The notes under the pieces were generated by a model, which saw only the letters and a program-made list of their open reading frames with translations, was not told where the DNA came from and did no database searches. A program made the translations under genes and the position numbers. Of a DNA stretch of 64,000 nt, positions 33,323 to 43,681 are shown in pieces. This stretch comes from Spinellus fusiger (lineage: Eukaryota; Mucoromycota; Mucoromycetes; Mucorales; Phycomycetaceae): assembly GCA_025094145.1 (NCBI GenBank), contig JALLLS010000020.1:1-64000 (forward strand). The letters run 5' to 3'. Numbering within the stretch: the stretch's first letter is position 1; every line of letters begins with the position of its first letter.

Positions 33323-34778
33323 TATTCAAATCTTATATCTATAGGCTTTTTTCCAGAAGAATTGGATTTAATTGTATAAGCATCTACTTGATATCATAAG
33401 GAATCATGAGTTTGTTGAAGTCTTTTTTGTGTGTGATAATAGGTCTACTGACAGGATCATCTTTTGTCTCCATTGCAATATAATTATGGTTTCTCACATA
33501 CAAAGATAGTTATGTTTACTGATGCAAGGCTATCAAGCCAGTTTTATGCTATTGATTTTCCAGGGTACCCATAATGTATATACCTCCATGTTTATTTATT
33601 TCTATTTTTATTTTAGATAGAGGAGTGTATAGTAAACAAGCTGCTACATGTAGACAATAGCTTTTTTCATATTTGTTATTTTTTTTTTGAAAGAAAAATG
33701 ATTTATATGGCATTTTATTGTATTATATATCTATTATATAAACTCATATATATTGATAGTCTGATAAATAAAGGCTTTCATAGACTTGAATAGTATATTT
33801 ATGATATGCAGACAATATGACATGTAGTGTAGGCGTCTATCTTTTTAATTCTGATCTTTTGAACAGTGTAACAAAGGCTATTTTTTTTATCATCACAGAA
33901 AACGAGAGTTTGCTATAACACGGCTTTGCTTCATCCACTCTGAAAAGATATAAGGAATTGTAACTTTGATGGGTTATTAAACATTTGTATTAGATACATA
34001 AACAGGAATGCTCTTGGGTGGTCTGGTGAATCGCAGTGTGAACTCGTGAACTACAGGATGCCACCATTTAGTTTGAGAAAGAACAGTGCAGACTGTTTTT
34101 TTTTCAATTAGCATTCGCTTTAAGAATACGTCTATTAGTACTACTAATTGTCAGGTCCTGTTTATTTTAGGGATTAAGATGTAGTATATTGCTTAATTTA
34201 TAGGTACTTTATTATTAATAAATATCCAGGGTATTAGTATTAGTTATATTCATCACAAGAAGATGATTAATATACTTATGTTTATAATGACCATTGATTT
34301 ATGAGACATACTGTATTGTATATCGTTGAATTCTCACTCATTGATGTCTTGTGTGTGTGCCTCTTATTTAATGTGTATTCGATAGAATGGTTAATTATGA
34401 GTAAATGTTATTATTAGCAAGTCTTTTCTCTACGGATACACGCAGAGTCTCCCTACAAAATATATCTTGGCACTAATCTCCTCACTTTCTATTCGGCACC
34501 TACATATGACTATTAAATAGAATAATTTAAAGATCATTCTTGGATATAAATGCGACAAAAGTATATTCTGGTATACAAAGAGTATATTCAAACAAAAATA
34601 AAAGAGATATTCTTCATGGAGATAAATATAAGGATAAAGAGTAACAATAAGGCAAAATAGCATACATTTTACGCCTTTCAATGGTTGTTTGGCAGTAAAA
34701 AGACGACTATGCATGATTCTATAGAAAGAAAGAAAAGGGAAAGAAGAAAAAAAAAGAAAAGAAACATTGACGATGAAA
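33323..34778. other. Gene-free AT-rich region
   Basis: Between the inverted repeat and the Rax1-like gene. No exon-like segments were seen. The minus-strand frame 34430-34714 has no recognisable features. Confidence 0.5.
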
Positions 34779-35991
34779 TTAGAGTCGCTTTCCTGGCACA
34801 GAACAAAATAGGGCTAAAACAAGCACAGTCGATACAACAAAGGCTGTAAAGAGAACAAGGGAACGATGGCGCAAGATTTGCTTGACCCGAGAATCTTCTA
34901 TTGAATTAAAATGAAATGTTGTCGTCTCACTATTGCATTAGAGTGGGTTCTGCCTTATGTTTGTTACCTAATATTAAAGCAGAGAATCCACACAGGATCC
35001 AACCCTGATAACCCAGTCATTAAGCAGAAGAGACCAGCTCCAATAGGTATCAAACCCTAAACAAAATATGAACATTGAAAACTATAGAGGAGGAATAACA
35101 TAGAAACAAGGAGAGAAAGGGGAGGGAGGAAGGGTTTCATCAGAATAAACTAGGGAGCGAAAGCCATTATCGCTTGGTAAAACTTACCCAAATGCGCTTC
35201 TGCCAGGGATGTACATTGAGAAAGATAAGGGAAAACTCGAGTGATAAACCTACAAACAAGGACACCAGTCCAGTCACAATACGGCCCAGCTGTTGTACTG
35301 ATGTCAGATTCATCGACGCTTTGTAATGCAGAAACAGTGGAAATACGAATTTCAGTAACTGATAAACATGGAGTTTTGCATCTGCAAAGATACGTGGATC
35401 ATCAGGTGTGCATGTGTTTCCTGTGAAATGTTGAGAAATACCACTACGGAAAGAATTAGGCAGCTGTACAATCTCTTTTTCAGCATGCGGTACAATATAG
35501 CGTAGGTAAATCTGTTCTACAAGTTCAATCATGTCTTTATGGGTAGGAGGTGGTTTTTTTGTTTTGGCAGAGTTGGTGGTGGAAGAGGTGGTGGCTACTG
35601 AATGGCGCTGTTGAGTCAGAAGCATTTGGGTGACAAGATGTGGTTTGCTGTGACCTACCAGTGTGGTATTGGCCTTGGTAGAAGAAGGAAGAGAGATATT
35701 GCCAGTAGCCACAGAGAGATGGTAGGTCTTCTTTTTCTCTAAGCGTAATAGATGTTTTATATAGCGTCTATGAAGTATTTCTGCTTGTTGAATATCAAGC
35801 CAAAAGTCAAGCATTGTCTCTAACATGAGTCTGTCTCTTAAGACAATGTAATAATTGTAAAGACAGACAGGAGGTCTACTTTCTCGTTTGAGGATTTGAT
35901 CTAGAGTAGGTAGCCATGGATCGGATTCTTTTGTAGTAAAAGTAAAAGATGGCTGACACTCTTCTAAATCAGCTTGTTTTTCAAAAGACAT
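34779..35991 (-). CDS. RGS-domain membrane protein, Rax1-like
   Basis: Three exons (35991-35188, 35056-34968, 34929-34779) sum to 1,044 nt, 347 residues. The start is the ATG in MSFEKQADLEE. Residues about 25-75 open an RGS fold: LPTLDQILKRESRPPVCLYN, then LMLETMLDFWLDIQQAEILH. The fold is completed at about 165-215 (IYLRYIVPHAEKEIVQLP ... PRIFADAKLHVYQLL), with a Ser/Thr-rich insertion between. Three to four membrane helices follow (IVTGLVSLFVGLSLEFSLIF; IPIGAGLFCLMTGLSG; LVLFTAFVVSTVLVLALF), and the protein ends VPGKRL. RGS plus a C-terminal membrane bundle is the layout of yeast Rax1, which with Rax2 marks bud sites and maintains bipolar polarity. The 38-nt intron 34930-34967 is among the shortest in this window. 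Confidence 0.82.
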
Positions 35992-36439
35992 TAAAAACAA
36001 AACAAGAGGGAAAAGGTAATAGAATTATGAAAATATACATAGATTTGGATTAAAAAATAAACAAAGGAACATAGCATCTGTATTGGATAAGAGACTTCTC
36101 CTTCTCCTTCCCTCTTTTCCCCTTGAATATAATCTTATTCGTGTTGTCTCATTTGCACACCAAAAAAGAATGGAGATGGAGACAAACCCACTGAAGGAAT
36201 TCTTTATCTCAATCCCTCAAGAAAAATTCCAAGAAAGAGGATATATTTATATATATAAATATATGTGTCAAGGAGCCTATAGATCGTCTTGTCCACTTCT
36301 ATTAAGCAACTCCAAGGAGACACTCCATTTGGTACTACCGCTTTTCTCGTGATGTCACCCTGCTTCAAGCAAAACGTGCTGAGCTTTCTTTTCTACCTGC
36401 AGGTGTTTTATGCAAAAAGTATAGAACGTCCACGTGGCG
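35992..36439. promoter_or_regulatory. Shared upstream region of two divergent genes
   Basis: 448 bases between the Rax1-like start (minus) and the BAX-inhibitor-like start (plus). It contains a CT-rich block (36097-36125) and a TATATTTATATATATAAATA patch near 36241. This arrangement fits a bidirectional promoter. Confidence 0.45.
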
Positions 36440-37564
36440 ATGACTGCAGACTACACTACTATTACACTACCTACCAACGCACGCTATCCTACGGGTTCCT
36501 TTACTGATCTACTGCAACGTTATGGGTCAGGCCAAGATCAAGACATTTTTGGCATTAATGTCAATAGAAACTCTATCCCTCTTCAAATGGGTAAATACTT
36601 CTTCTCTTACAAGTCATGCACATGTATTGCATTCTCAGAACACTTACAAGGCACCTGTCTGATCATCAATCGATATTTTGGATAAGAATAGAGTTTGTAC
36701 GCAAAGTGTACCTTATTACCATCTGTCAGATATTGACAGTCTCTGTTCTCACTACTACCTTTGTTCATGTAAAGCCCATTTTTCATTGGCTACAAGACAG
36801 GTGAGTGCTTTTTTTATAGGTGGAACTTATCTACCCACAACCCACTAAACATCAGCCGGAGAAAACAGCCACTATGCATGGTGGATATTCATTTTTCCTG
36901 CCTTTACACTTTCTGTGCTTGTTGCCTGGCAACTGTGGATGCAGTATTTCAGACTTCCCCTGACAACCCAAATTACAATGCTTGGTGTCACCTCATTTCT
37001 AATGGCATTGATTGTATCAGATCTTAGTAAGTTGCCATGGAAACAATGAAAATAGTAGATATTCTTGCCTGGTCTCATTTCTATTAGTCTCCAAGTTGTG
37101 TTATAATGAGGGATTTGTTGTTCTATTTATGACTCTTTTTGGTGTGGTTGGCCTTATTCTGTACACTGCACAGACTCGTTTTGCCTTCAAGGGACTACTG
37201 CCACTGTAAGTTGATTGTTGTTGATGTATGGACTTTCTTTTTTCTTTTAGTATTCACAATCTTGTTGCTGACTAGTGTATGTGCGCTTGCATCTATTTGT
37301 CTTACTTCTCCATGGTTTCGATTACAGTATCAATTGGATCCTATACAAATCTTATGGCCTATTCTACTGGCCAGTCTAATATGTATCTATTTCATCTTGG
37401 AATTGTATTATGTGATGAATATTCTTATGTTGGATGATTTCATTCTTGCTAATCTATGCTTCTATATTGACTTGGCCTATCCTATCCGGTGTCTCCATCA
37501 TTTGTGTGAGCTATCTGATAACTTTGATGTCTTTCCTGATATCCTTGACCCTCGCCCTAGTTAA
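36440..37564 (+). CDS. BAX-inhibitor-1 / TMBIM family membrane protein
   Basis: About five exons: 36440-36590, 36692-36800, 36856-37026, 37088-37205, 37276-37564. The start MTADYTTITLPTNARYPTGS leads into SIPLQM|EFVRKVYLITICQIL, the conserved entry (R-K-V-Y, then Q-x-L) of the BAX inhibitor-1/LFG family. Helices follow: VSVLTTTFVHV, YAWWIFIFPAFTLSVLVAWQ, ITMLGVTSFLMALIVSDL, FVVLFMTLFGVVGLILYTAQ, ILWPILLASLICIYFILELY. The tail LDDFILANLCFYIDLAY corresponds to the family's D-E-Y-I ... L-Y-L-D end. Members sit in ER or vacuolar membranes and affect calcium and stress-induced death (Bxi1/Ybh3 in yeast). One junction (36800/36856) is a base out of register with GT-AG sites, so the model is approximate or a frameshift exists. 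Confidence 0.7.
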
Positions 37565-37875
37565 CAAAGATTTTTCTGAATTATCTTGTATTTTACAGCC
37601 CTTTCTTATTAATACTGCTATTTATTAATCCCTTCATTTTATAATAAACATTAAACTATTATTTGATAAAGATGACTATTTTATTGTATTAATATGACTT
37701 TGACCAAAAGCCAATCACTAAGGATTGTTGGCTAGAGTGCAAATGATGTCTCATATGAGATGAGATGATGCATGCTATTTTTGTTGTTTTTGTTTGTGTG
37801 TTTTTAGAAAAAGAAAGGGAGTGGTTGTAAATGTATGTAGTTATGCGTGTAGGTGTGTTTGTGTTGTGCATTGAT
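37565..37875. other. Short interval between convergent genes
   Basis: About 310 bases separate the BAX-inhibitor-like stop from the VTC stop on the opposite strand. It is A/T-rich, with AATAAA-like motifs on both strands (e.g. 37641), which fits shared 3' ends. No gene was seen. Confidence 0.5.
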
Positions 37876-40251
37876 TTACTTGAAACGAAGGTACAAGTTA
37901 ACAATAAGTGCGCCTACTAAAAGACAGCATAAAGAGACAGGGCCCCACAGATCATCGTAACGACCCACCACTCGACGATTAATCATCCAAGCACGCTTCT
38001 CAAAGCGATAGAGGGCATAGATACAAACAGCAACAGCAATACTAATAAATACTCCACCCGCAATACGAGAGACGCTATCACCCCAGTTGAGTAGGTTAAG
38101 GCCCACTGTCAGAAGTAAGGCACCAAACTGAAGCCAACTGATAAAAGTACGTTCATTGGCAAAAAAGACTTTTGGCTCAATCTTGATCTTTTTTACAGTG
38201 AGTATAGCACCCTTCTTGTAGGGATTTTCAATCTTTGTAGGGTTACCCAGACCAATAAAACGCTTCCATGGGTGATGCCTTTTTTGTTTTTTCTTCTCTT
38301 CTTCCATGTCTTCAATACTCATATTAAGACGAAGACTATCTCCTTCAATATCCACAGCTTCTCCAATACTGTGCATTTCCATGGCCTGACCAGAAACATT
38401 TCTATTACGAGGACCAGAATTTGTAGGTTCTTCTGCAGTGACGATCAAACCAGAGTCACCACGTAAGCCTTGGTGAGACAAATTCCACATAGGGTCTTGT
38501 ACTTCTTGCTGAGTATTCCCCCTTGCCGAGAATAAAAAATCTGCCTTTTCAGAAGATCCAACCAATGTCTCCCCTGTAAGAGAGGGCCTCTGTTTCTCAG
38601 CAAATGGCTTTATTGGTTTATACAGAGCATCCTCAAAGGGACTGCTATGAGAGTGTGTTGAACCTTGTCTCTTTATGTCTGCGTTATTAGAGATATCGGC
38701 CACAATACTCATTCTACGTTCTTCTGTTTCCATAGCTCGGTGGTACTGACCATCGATTAAAGGCTTGAATGATTTTGAACGGGTCAATCCAAAATTCCTG
38801 GATCTTGGTTTTCGAACATCAATCTCCATTTCAGACAACCACCAGGGCAAGAGTGGCATTCTTTCACGGAAGAAGTAAGCAGCACCATGGAGATATTTGG
38901 AGAATCGAGGAACTTCGTGTACCAAATGAGAGTCCACAAGTTTAGTCAACCACTCTGGAGGTTTTTGTCCAAGATGTGTCTGCAGTTTTGTTTCTAGTAC
39001 AGCATAGGGGAATCGAAGGCATTCTGAAGGAGGAAGATGATGGAACGGATAGTCAATACCAACATCAGGACGACGCCAATCACCAGTGCCTCGTCGAATA
39101 TGCTCAAAATTATCTTCTCGAATAAACGTGAGATCTGTATCTAAACTGACACGCACACGCTGGTCTCCTGGTAATTGGAAAGCTGTACGATCATAATAAG
39201 CACGCAATACAGGCTGAAGTTTTTTCTCAAGTACAGAGGTTTGGACACCCTGGGCAATAAAATGGCTGTCCTCCACTACTTTGGGATCTGTTCCCTTGGC
39301 ATGCATTTTCTGGGCATAAGCGTCTGCTGTGTATTCACCTGTTAAGTAGTCAGGTACTTGGTTAGCTTCCAATCGAACACGATCTTTGACGGAAGCACCA
39401 TTTAGCCACGGTGCGTGGTGGGTTTTTCTCTCAATAAAGATGGACTGGCTGGACATGGGTCCATACCACCGGAATCGAATGGCTTCTGCACCCTCATCTC
39501 TCTGCAAACGACCAGAATAAAGATCAAAACTTGAGTTATCATAATAAACACTAGAAATAGCACTGTCTGAAGGCTCGTATCGTTTCTCCTTGTTGAATAT
39601 AAGCACAGGCAAATGAAGCATAATAATTGATTTGACTTCTGTGACATTATCAGGATGGATCCAGTATTTGGCTGTTGCTCTCTCAAATGCACTCTGATCA
39701 CCTCCTGCAGCTGAATTACCAGTACGTGGTTTTCCCTTGAGCCTACACATATCGTGAAGAGCAGAGATAAAGACAATCGCTACATCAAATCGTTGCTTAT
39801 CCAAAGGCATTTTCCTGAGTTGAGGCACAAATCCTTGTTGAAGATCCAAATGTGTCCATTTATCGTGTTTCTTTATGATTTTTTGGAAACCCATATAGTT
39901 GAATCGTGTAAACTTGGCAAGGTCGTTCACATCAAACAAGACCTCTGTTAGGGCATCGTCCATGATATTCCAGTTTTGTTCAGATGAAGAAGTTGGGTTA
40001 TTCATGAATGCCTGGATTGTGCGCTCACAGTAACTAATCCGCGCTTCTACTTCACTTAGTTTGGCAGTGACAAAATCGTAGACCTTCTCAAGTTCAATTT
40101 CCAGCAGTTCAATAAACTCTTTTTCGTCTGTTTCGTTCCATGCATGCTTTAGTTGCCTAGCTTTAAGTTCATTTTTTAATACGTTGTATTGGAGATAAGA
40201 CAGTTTCCAAGGTGGAAAAATCTCATTTTCGAGGAGACTGCCAAACTTCAT
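37876..40251 (-). CDS. Vacuolar transporter chaperone (VTC) polyphosphate polymerase subunit, VTC4-like
   Basis: Single exon, 791 residues from the ATG of MKFGSLLENEIFPPWKLSYL. An SPX domain occupies residues 1 to about 150 (NDLAKFTRFNYMGFQKIIKK contains the Lys cluster that binds inositol pyrophosphates). The VTC catalytic tunnel domain is at about 190-480 (KYWIHPDNVTEVK, EAIRFRWYG, IERKTHH, VRVSLDTDLTFIRED, FPYAVLETKLQT). The Arg pair in RFR, the Lys in ERK and the Glu/Lys in LETKLQ correspond to active-site positions of Vtc4, so it is probably active. Three C-terminal membrane helices (705-790) form the polyphosphate channel part. The complex makes polyphosphate from ATP and moves it into the vacuole. 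The family split between Vtc2/3 and Vtc4 cannot be settled by eye. A close paralogue lies at 43682-46607 on the same strand. Confidence 0.93.
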   Translation of the reverse strand: MKFGSLLENEIFPPWKLSYLQYNVLKNELKARQLKHAWNETDEKEFIELLEIELEKVYDFVTAKLSEVEARISYCERTIQAFMNNPTSSSEQNWNIMDDALTEVLFDVNDLAKFTRFNYMGFQKIIKKHDKWTHLDLQQGFVPQLRKMPLDKQRFDVAIVFISALHDMCRLKGKPRTGNSAAGGDQSAFERATAKYWIHPDNVTEVKSIIMLHLPVLIFNKEKRYEPSDSAISSVYYDNSSFDLYSGRLQRDEGAEAIRFRWYGPMSSQSIFIERKTHHAPWLNGASVKDRVRLEANQVPDYLTGEYTADAYAQKMHAKGTDPKVVEDSHFIAQGVQTSVLEKKLQPVLRAYYDRTAFQLPGDQRVRVSLDTDLTFIREDNFEHIRRGTGDWRRPDVGIDYPFHHLPPSECLRFPYAVLETKLQTHLGQKPPEWLTKLVDSHLVHEVPRFSKYLHGAAYFFRERMPLLPWWLSEMEIDVRKPRSRNFGLTRSKSFKPLIDGQYHRAMETEERRMSIVADISNNADIKRQGSTHSHSSPFEDALYKPIKPFAEKQRPSLTGETLVGSSEKADFLFSARGNTQQEVQDPMWNLSHQGLRGDSGLIVTAEEPTNSGPRNRNVSGQAMEMHSIGEAVDIEGDSLRLNMSIEDMEEEKKKQKRHHPWKRFIGLGNPTKIENPYKKGAILTVKKIKIEPKVFFANERTFISWLQFGALLLTVGLNLLNWGDSVSRIAGGVFISIAVAVCIYALYRFEKRAWMINRRVVGRYDDLWGPVSLCCLLVGALIVNLYLRFK

Positions 40252-40715
40252 AGTGGTAGAATAAATATACAAAAGAGAAAAGAAGTAAAAAATGGGAAAA
40301 GAAAAAATAAAGTTCTGAATCTTAAGGATTCTAATCGCAGAAAATTGAATGTATTTTTGGAATCACTATGGACAACCTATTTTTTATTTATTTATTTTTT
40401 TATTAATTCGTTTTTATACGACCAACAAATCCTTACAGCAGAAAAGACGATCATGGATTAGGCGGAGATGTCATTTGTTACCTTTTATGTCTGTAGTACA
40501 CGTCAAGCCATGGCAACCGGAGTGTTTTTATTTAATCATCGACATAATAAAAAGAGCAAAGCAAGAGGGAAGGATCTGTCCAATAAAATTGTTACTATAA
40601 AAAGAGTGGCTATCGTCAACTATAAATATAAACTCTATGCAATAGAATGGCTTATTGTATTTTAAGAATCCTTTTGGTGTAAAGTTTATAATTCTTTTGG
40701 TGTGAATGATATGAG

Positions 40716-40931
40716 TCAATAAGAGATCCACGTCCATAGCAACCAATCAACACTTGTTATGGCATAAGATTCTATTCTTCCTTGTTTTAATAGGCGTTCC
40801 AATAGAGCCGTCATCCTCTTATCGCTAACCAGGAGAATATCTTTTTTATCTCTTAGTCTATAATGAGGTATGGCTTGAACAGTGCTTTCTTTACTACAGG
40901 CTGTATTTGGTGGTGTGTAGATTTTTAGCAT
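40716..40931 (-). CDS. Possible small unknown protein
   Basis: A 71-codon frame from ATG 40931 (MLKIYTPPNTACSKESTVQA) with a charged central part (YRLRDKKDILLVSDKRMTAL, LERLLKQGRIESYAI). The composition is more protein-like than surrounding AT-rich frames, but no family is recognised and no splice partners are evident. Confidence 0.22.
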   Translation of the reverse strand: MLKIYTPPNTACSKESTVQAIPHYRLRDKKDILLVSDKRMTALLERLLKQGRIESYAITSVDWLLWTWISY

Positions 40932-42523
40932 AGTACAAAGAGTGGAGACACCAACAATATAGAAATAGAAATAAACACATCTTATTTCAAACACATCTTT
41001 TATCCAACATGCCAGCTATTAATAGCACCACTTATCTCTGTTTTGAAAATAAATAATTCATAAGAAATAAAGACTGTTATTTGGTATAGCCATCACCTCA
41101 CATGTAAGGCCTTTTATTTTTATTTATTTATTTTCTCTTTCTAATAACCACACAATAGGATAAAAAAGAATAGACTGTCGATGTTATTCCTAGTTATTTA
41201 CCTGATTAAAAAGGGGTTTGCTTGCTACTGCTTCACTATGCTTTATTAGAGAGCATGTAGAATCACTTGATTACTAAAATCCTCTTTTCTATTTACATTA
41301 TAGTGGCACTATTTTTTATTTTTACAGAGAATTAGACCATAAAAAAATAGACCCTACTTTGTATTGCCTATTGATTCCATTATGAATGCTTTGATTGTAG
41401 TTATAGGTTTTACTCCTACCTATATCTTTGGCTTATTAAGTAGTCAAGCCGAGGTTAAACATAGGGGAAGTTAGTTTAGAATCAGAATTCTTCCAGGGAA
41501 TCGTTGCAGGGATTATTGTTTCTAGTGAAACTGATGCTCTCTCTTCTCCTTTCAATACCATGACAATTGTATTTGATTTGTGATGAAAATGAATCCAATA
41601 AAGTAGTTTCATATTGGTAATCCTAGCTAGATATCAGGAAAGATATTACTTGAAGTATGGAGATTCATCAACAAAAAGGCTCTGATAAAGTTTGCCATGA
41701 ATGATGTTTAAGCAGAGACTACTGAATAAATCCTCAGTCTACATTGGATAAATGCTCAAGATTGAACTAATTGTCCAAAGAGAGTATCAAAGAGAGTATC
41801 AAAGAGAATAGCTGTTGTAACTCTTCCCTTTTTTATATGTATAACTGGTGACTGAATCTATTTCTTGTCTATGCTATAGTCTAGAACAAGAAATGTCTAA
41901 ATCTTGGAGCTAATCTATCCTCTAGAATGTCTAACAAACTATTCATAAACAACCCTTAAACCTTTAAGCTATAAACAAACACATCATAATACGTATGTAG
42001 TATTAATTGCTTACGGATTCAAAAGTATACGGTTTACTAATCAGTAAGCTAATAGTAAATAGATTACTACTCTATACCGAATAATAATACCAATAGTGAG
42101 TAGATCAAACAATTGAGTGAGAATAGGATGAATTAATCAATAAATCAATTAACAAGTAAATCAAAGAGGGGATCTATACAATTATACTATTGTATTAGCT
42201 GAATTGAAGTGTGTTTACATTTCATGTCATTCAAAGGAGATCTTGCACATTGAAAAATAGAGAATCCAAGGGATCCCAACAGGGACTATATGTAGCACTG
42301 ACCATGTTATAATTGACAGTAAAGATGAATATGGCTACTGATGGCAGTCAATAATAAAAGTCTAATGGGTTTATCCGCTGGCTCTTCTATAAGGCAATTT
42401 TATTGTTATTTTTTGACGTGCTCACATCAAATACCAATGAACAAAGTGGCTTAATGTATTGGCTAATAAGGTCACTCCAGTTTATTTATGAGTTGTGTGT
42501 ATTTTTGTCTCAATTTTCGCATA

Positions 42524-42859
42524 TCACACTAAAATTAGCATGGTTGGTATTGTTGAGTATCTTCCATCATAGTTTAATATGGCAATTTTATTGTTCAGTA
42601 GTACCTTTGATCTTTCAGGTAGTGCCGAACAGCCAGATGGAGATATGGGCATGTTTTTATTCGGAATCAATATTTCCTTTTCTGTATACCATCGACTGGC
42701 TCCCCGAATCTCTTTCATTTGCTGTAGGACTGTCATTCGCACCTGTTCCTTTTGTCCCGAGAAAATGAAGGGAGAGGATCCTACTAGAAGTGCTGAATCT
42801 AATAAAAGTGCCCCTACAAAGGCATACACACCTATTTGTAATCCAATAAATGAAACCAT
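42524..42859 (-). CDS. Unassigned open frame with a hydrophobic start
   Basis: 111 codons beginning MVSFIGLQIGVYAFVGALLL, a plausible membrane helix, followed by a polar part (KEQVRMTVLQQMKEIRGASR). An overlapping plus-strand frame (42579-42947) is also open, so strand cannot be settled. It may be an exon or an old mobile-element fragment. Confidence 0.2.
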   Translation of the reverse strand: MVSFIGLQIGVYAFVGALLLDSALLVGSSPFIFSGQKEQVRMTVLQQMKEIRGASRWYTEKEILIPNKNMPISPSGCSALPERSKVLLNNKIAILNYDGRYSTIPTMLILV

Positions 42860-43681
42860 CAGAAGTAATCTCTTGAAGAATGAATATCCCTTTCATTTTC
42901 ATCTGCAATTATGTTTCAATACTCCTATAGTTTCAGTCACTTTATGACCAAGAGTTACTCAATGGCGACATTACAAGAGGAGCGCTGAGGAGATGGAAAT
43001 AGCTTATAAATTACGCTGAAAATGCTGTGCAATTATGATGTTTCCGTATCACAGGGCTTCTACAGCCCAAGGCTAGTGAGTAGTGATGTACCGATGAAGC
43101 CCACAAGACATAGACACAGTGCTGTTAAGTACTGTTGTTATTATGCTTGGTCGGTGATGGCTGTACTAATAACTCACATACTTCTTTAGCATCATTGATG
43201 TGTTGAAAGTGTCAGTAAAGTTCTAATCATTTCTATAGTAACCCAGTAGAATGACACGTTCTTATGATATTTGACATAATAGACAAAGCCCATCCTCAGC
43301 CAAATGTCTTAATCTGCACACACCAGGAAATTACCTCCTGGAACAATCCTTTTAGGATATTAACATGAATTCTATAGCCTACACGTGATGATTTATGCTA
43401 CACACATCTCCAGCCCTTTCCTGCCTGTTGGAGTCATCAGTGCTGAGTATTTTATTCATAATATTTTAACGGAGGCTGATAATGTATTAGAGATGTGTTC
43501 CCATGTTACACTTGTAGTGAAGTGGGGCTTTTTGTTGGATAAAAAGAAAATAGGCACAATAGCTGCAAAGTTAAGATGGAAGAAATAGATAGAAAAATGA
43601 AGATGAAGGTAGAATAGAATTAAAAAAAAAGAAAAAGAAAAGAAAAAAAGAATATGTAATCCATGGCCTCTCATAAGTTCC

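Larger units (their letters stand above)
40252..43681. other. Intergenic region between the two VTC genes
   Basis: About 3.4 kb, mostly AT-rich. Two minus-strand frames of doubtful status lie in it (40716-40931 and 42524-42859, listed separately). A short unassigned plus-strand frame at 43385-43588 overlaps the 3' side of the second VTC gene. No transposon ends were recognised. Confidence 0.5.
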
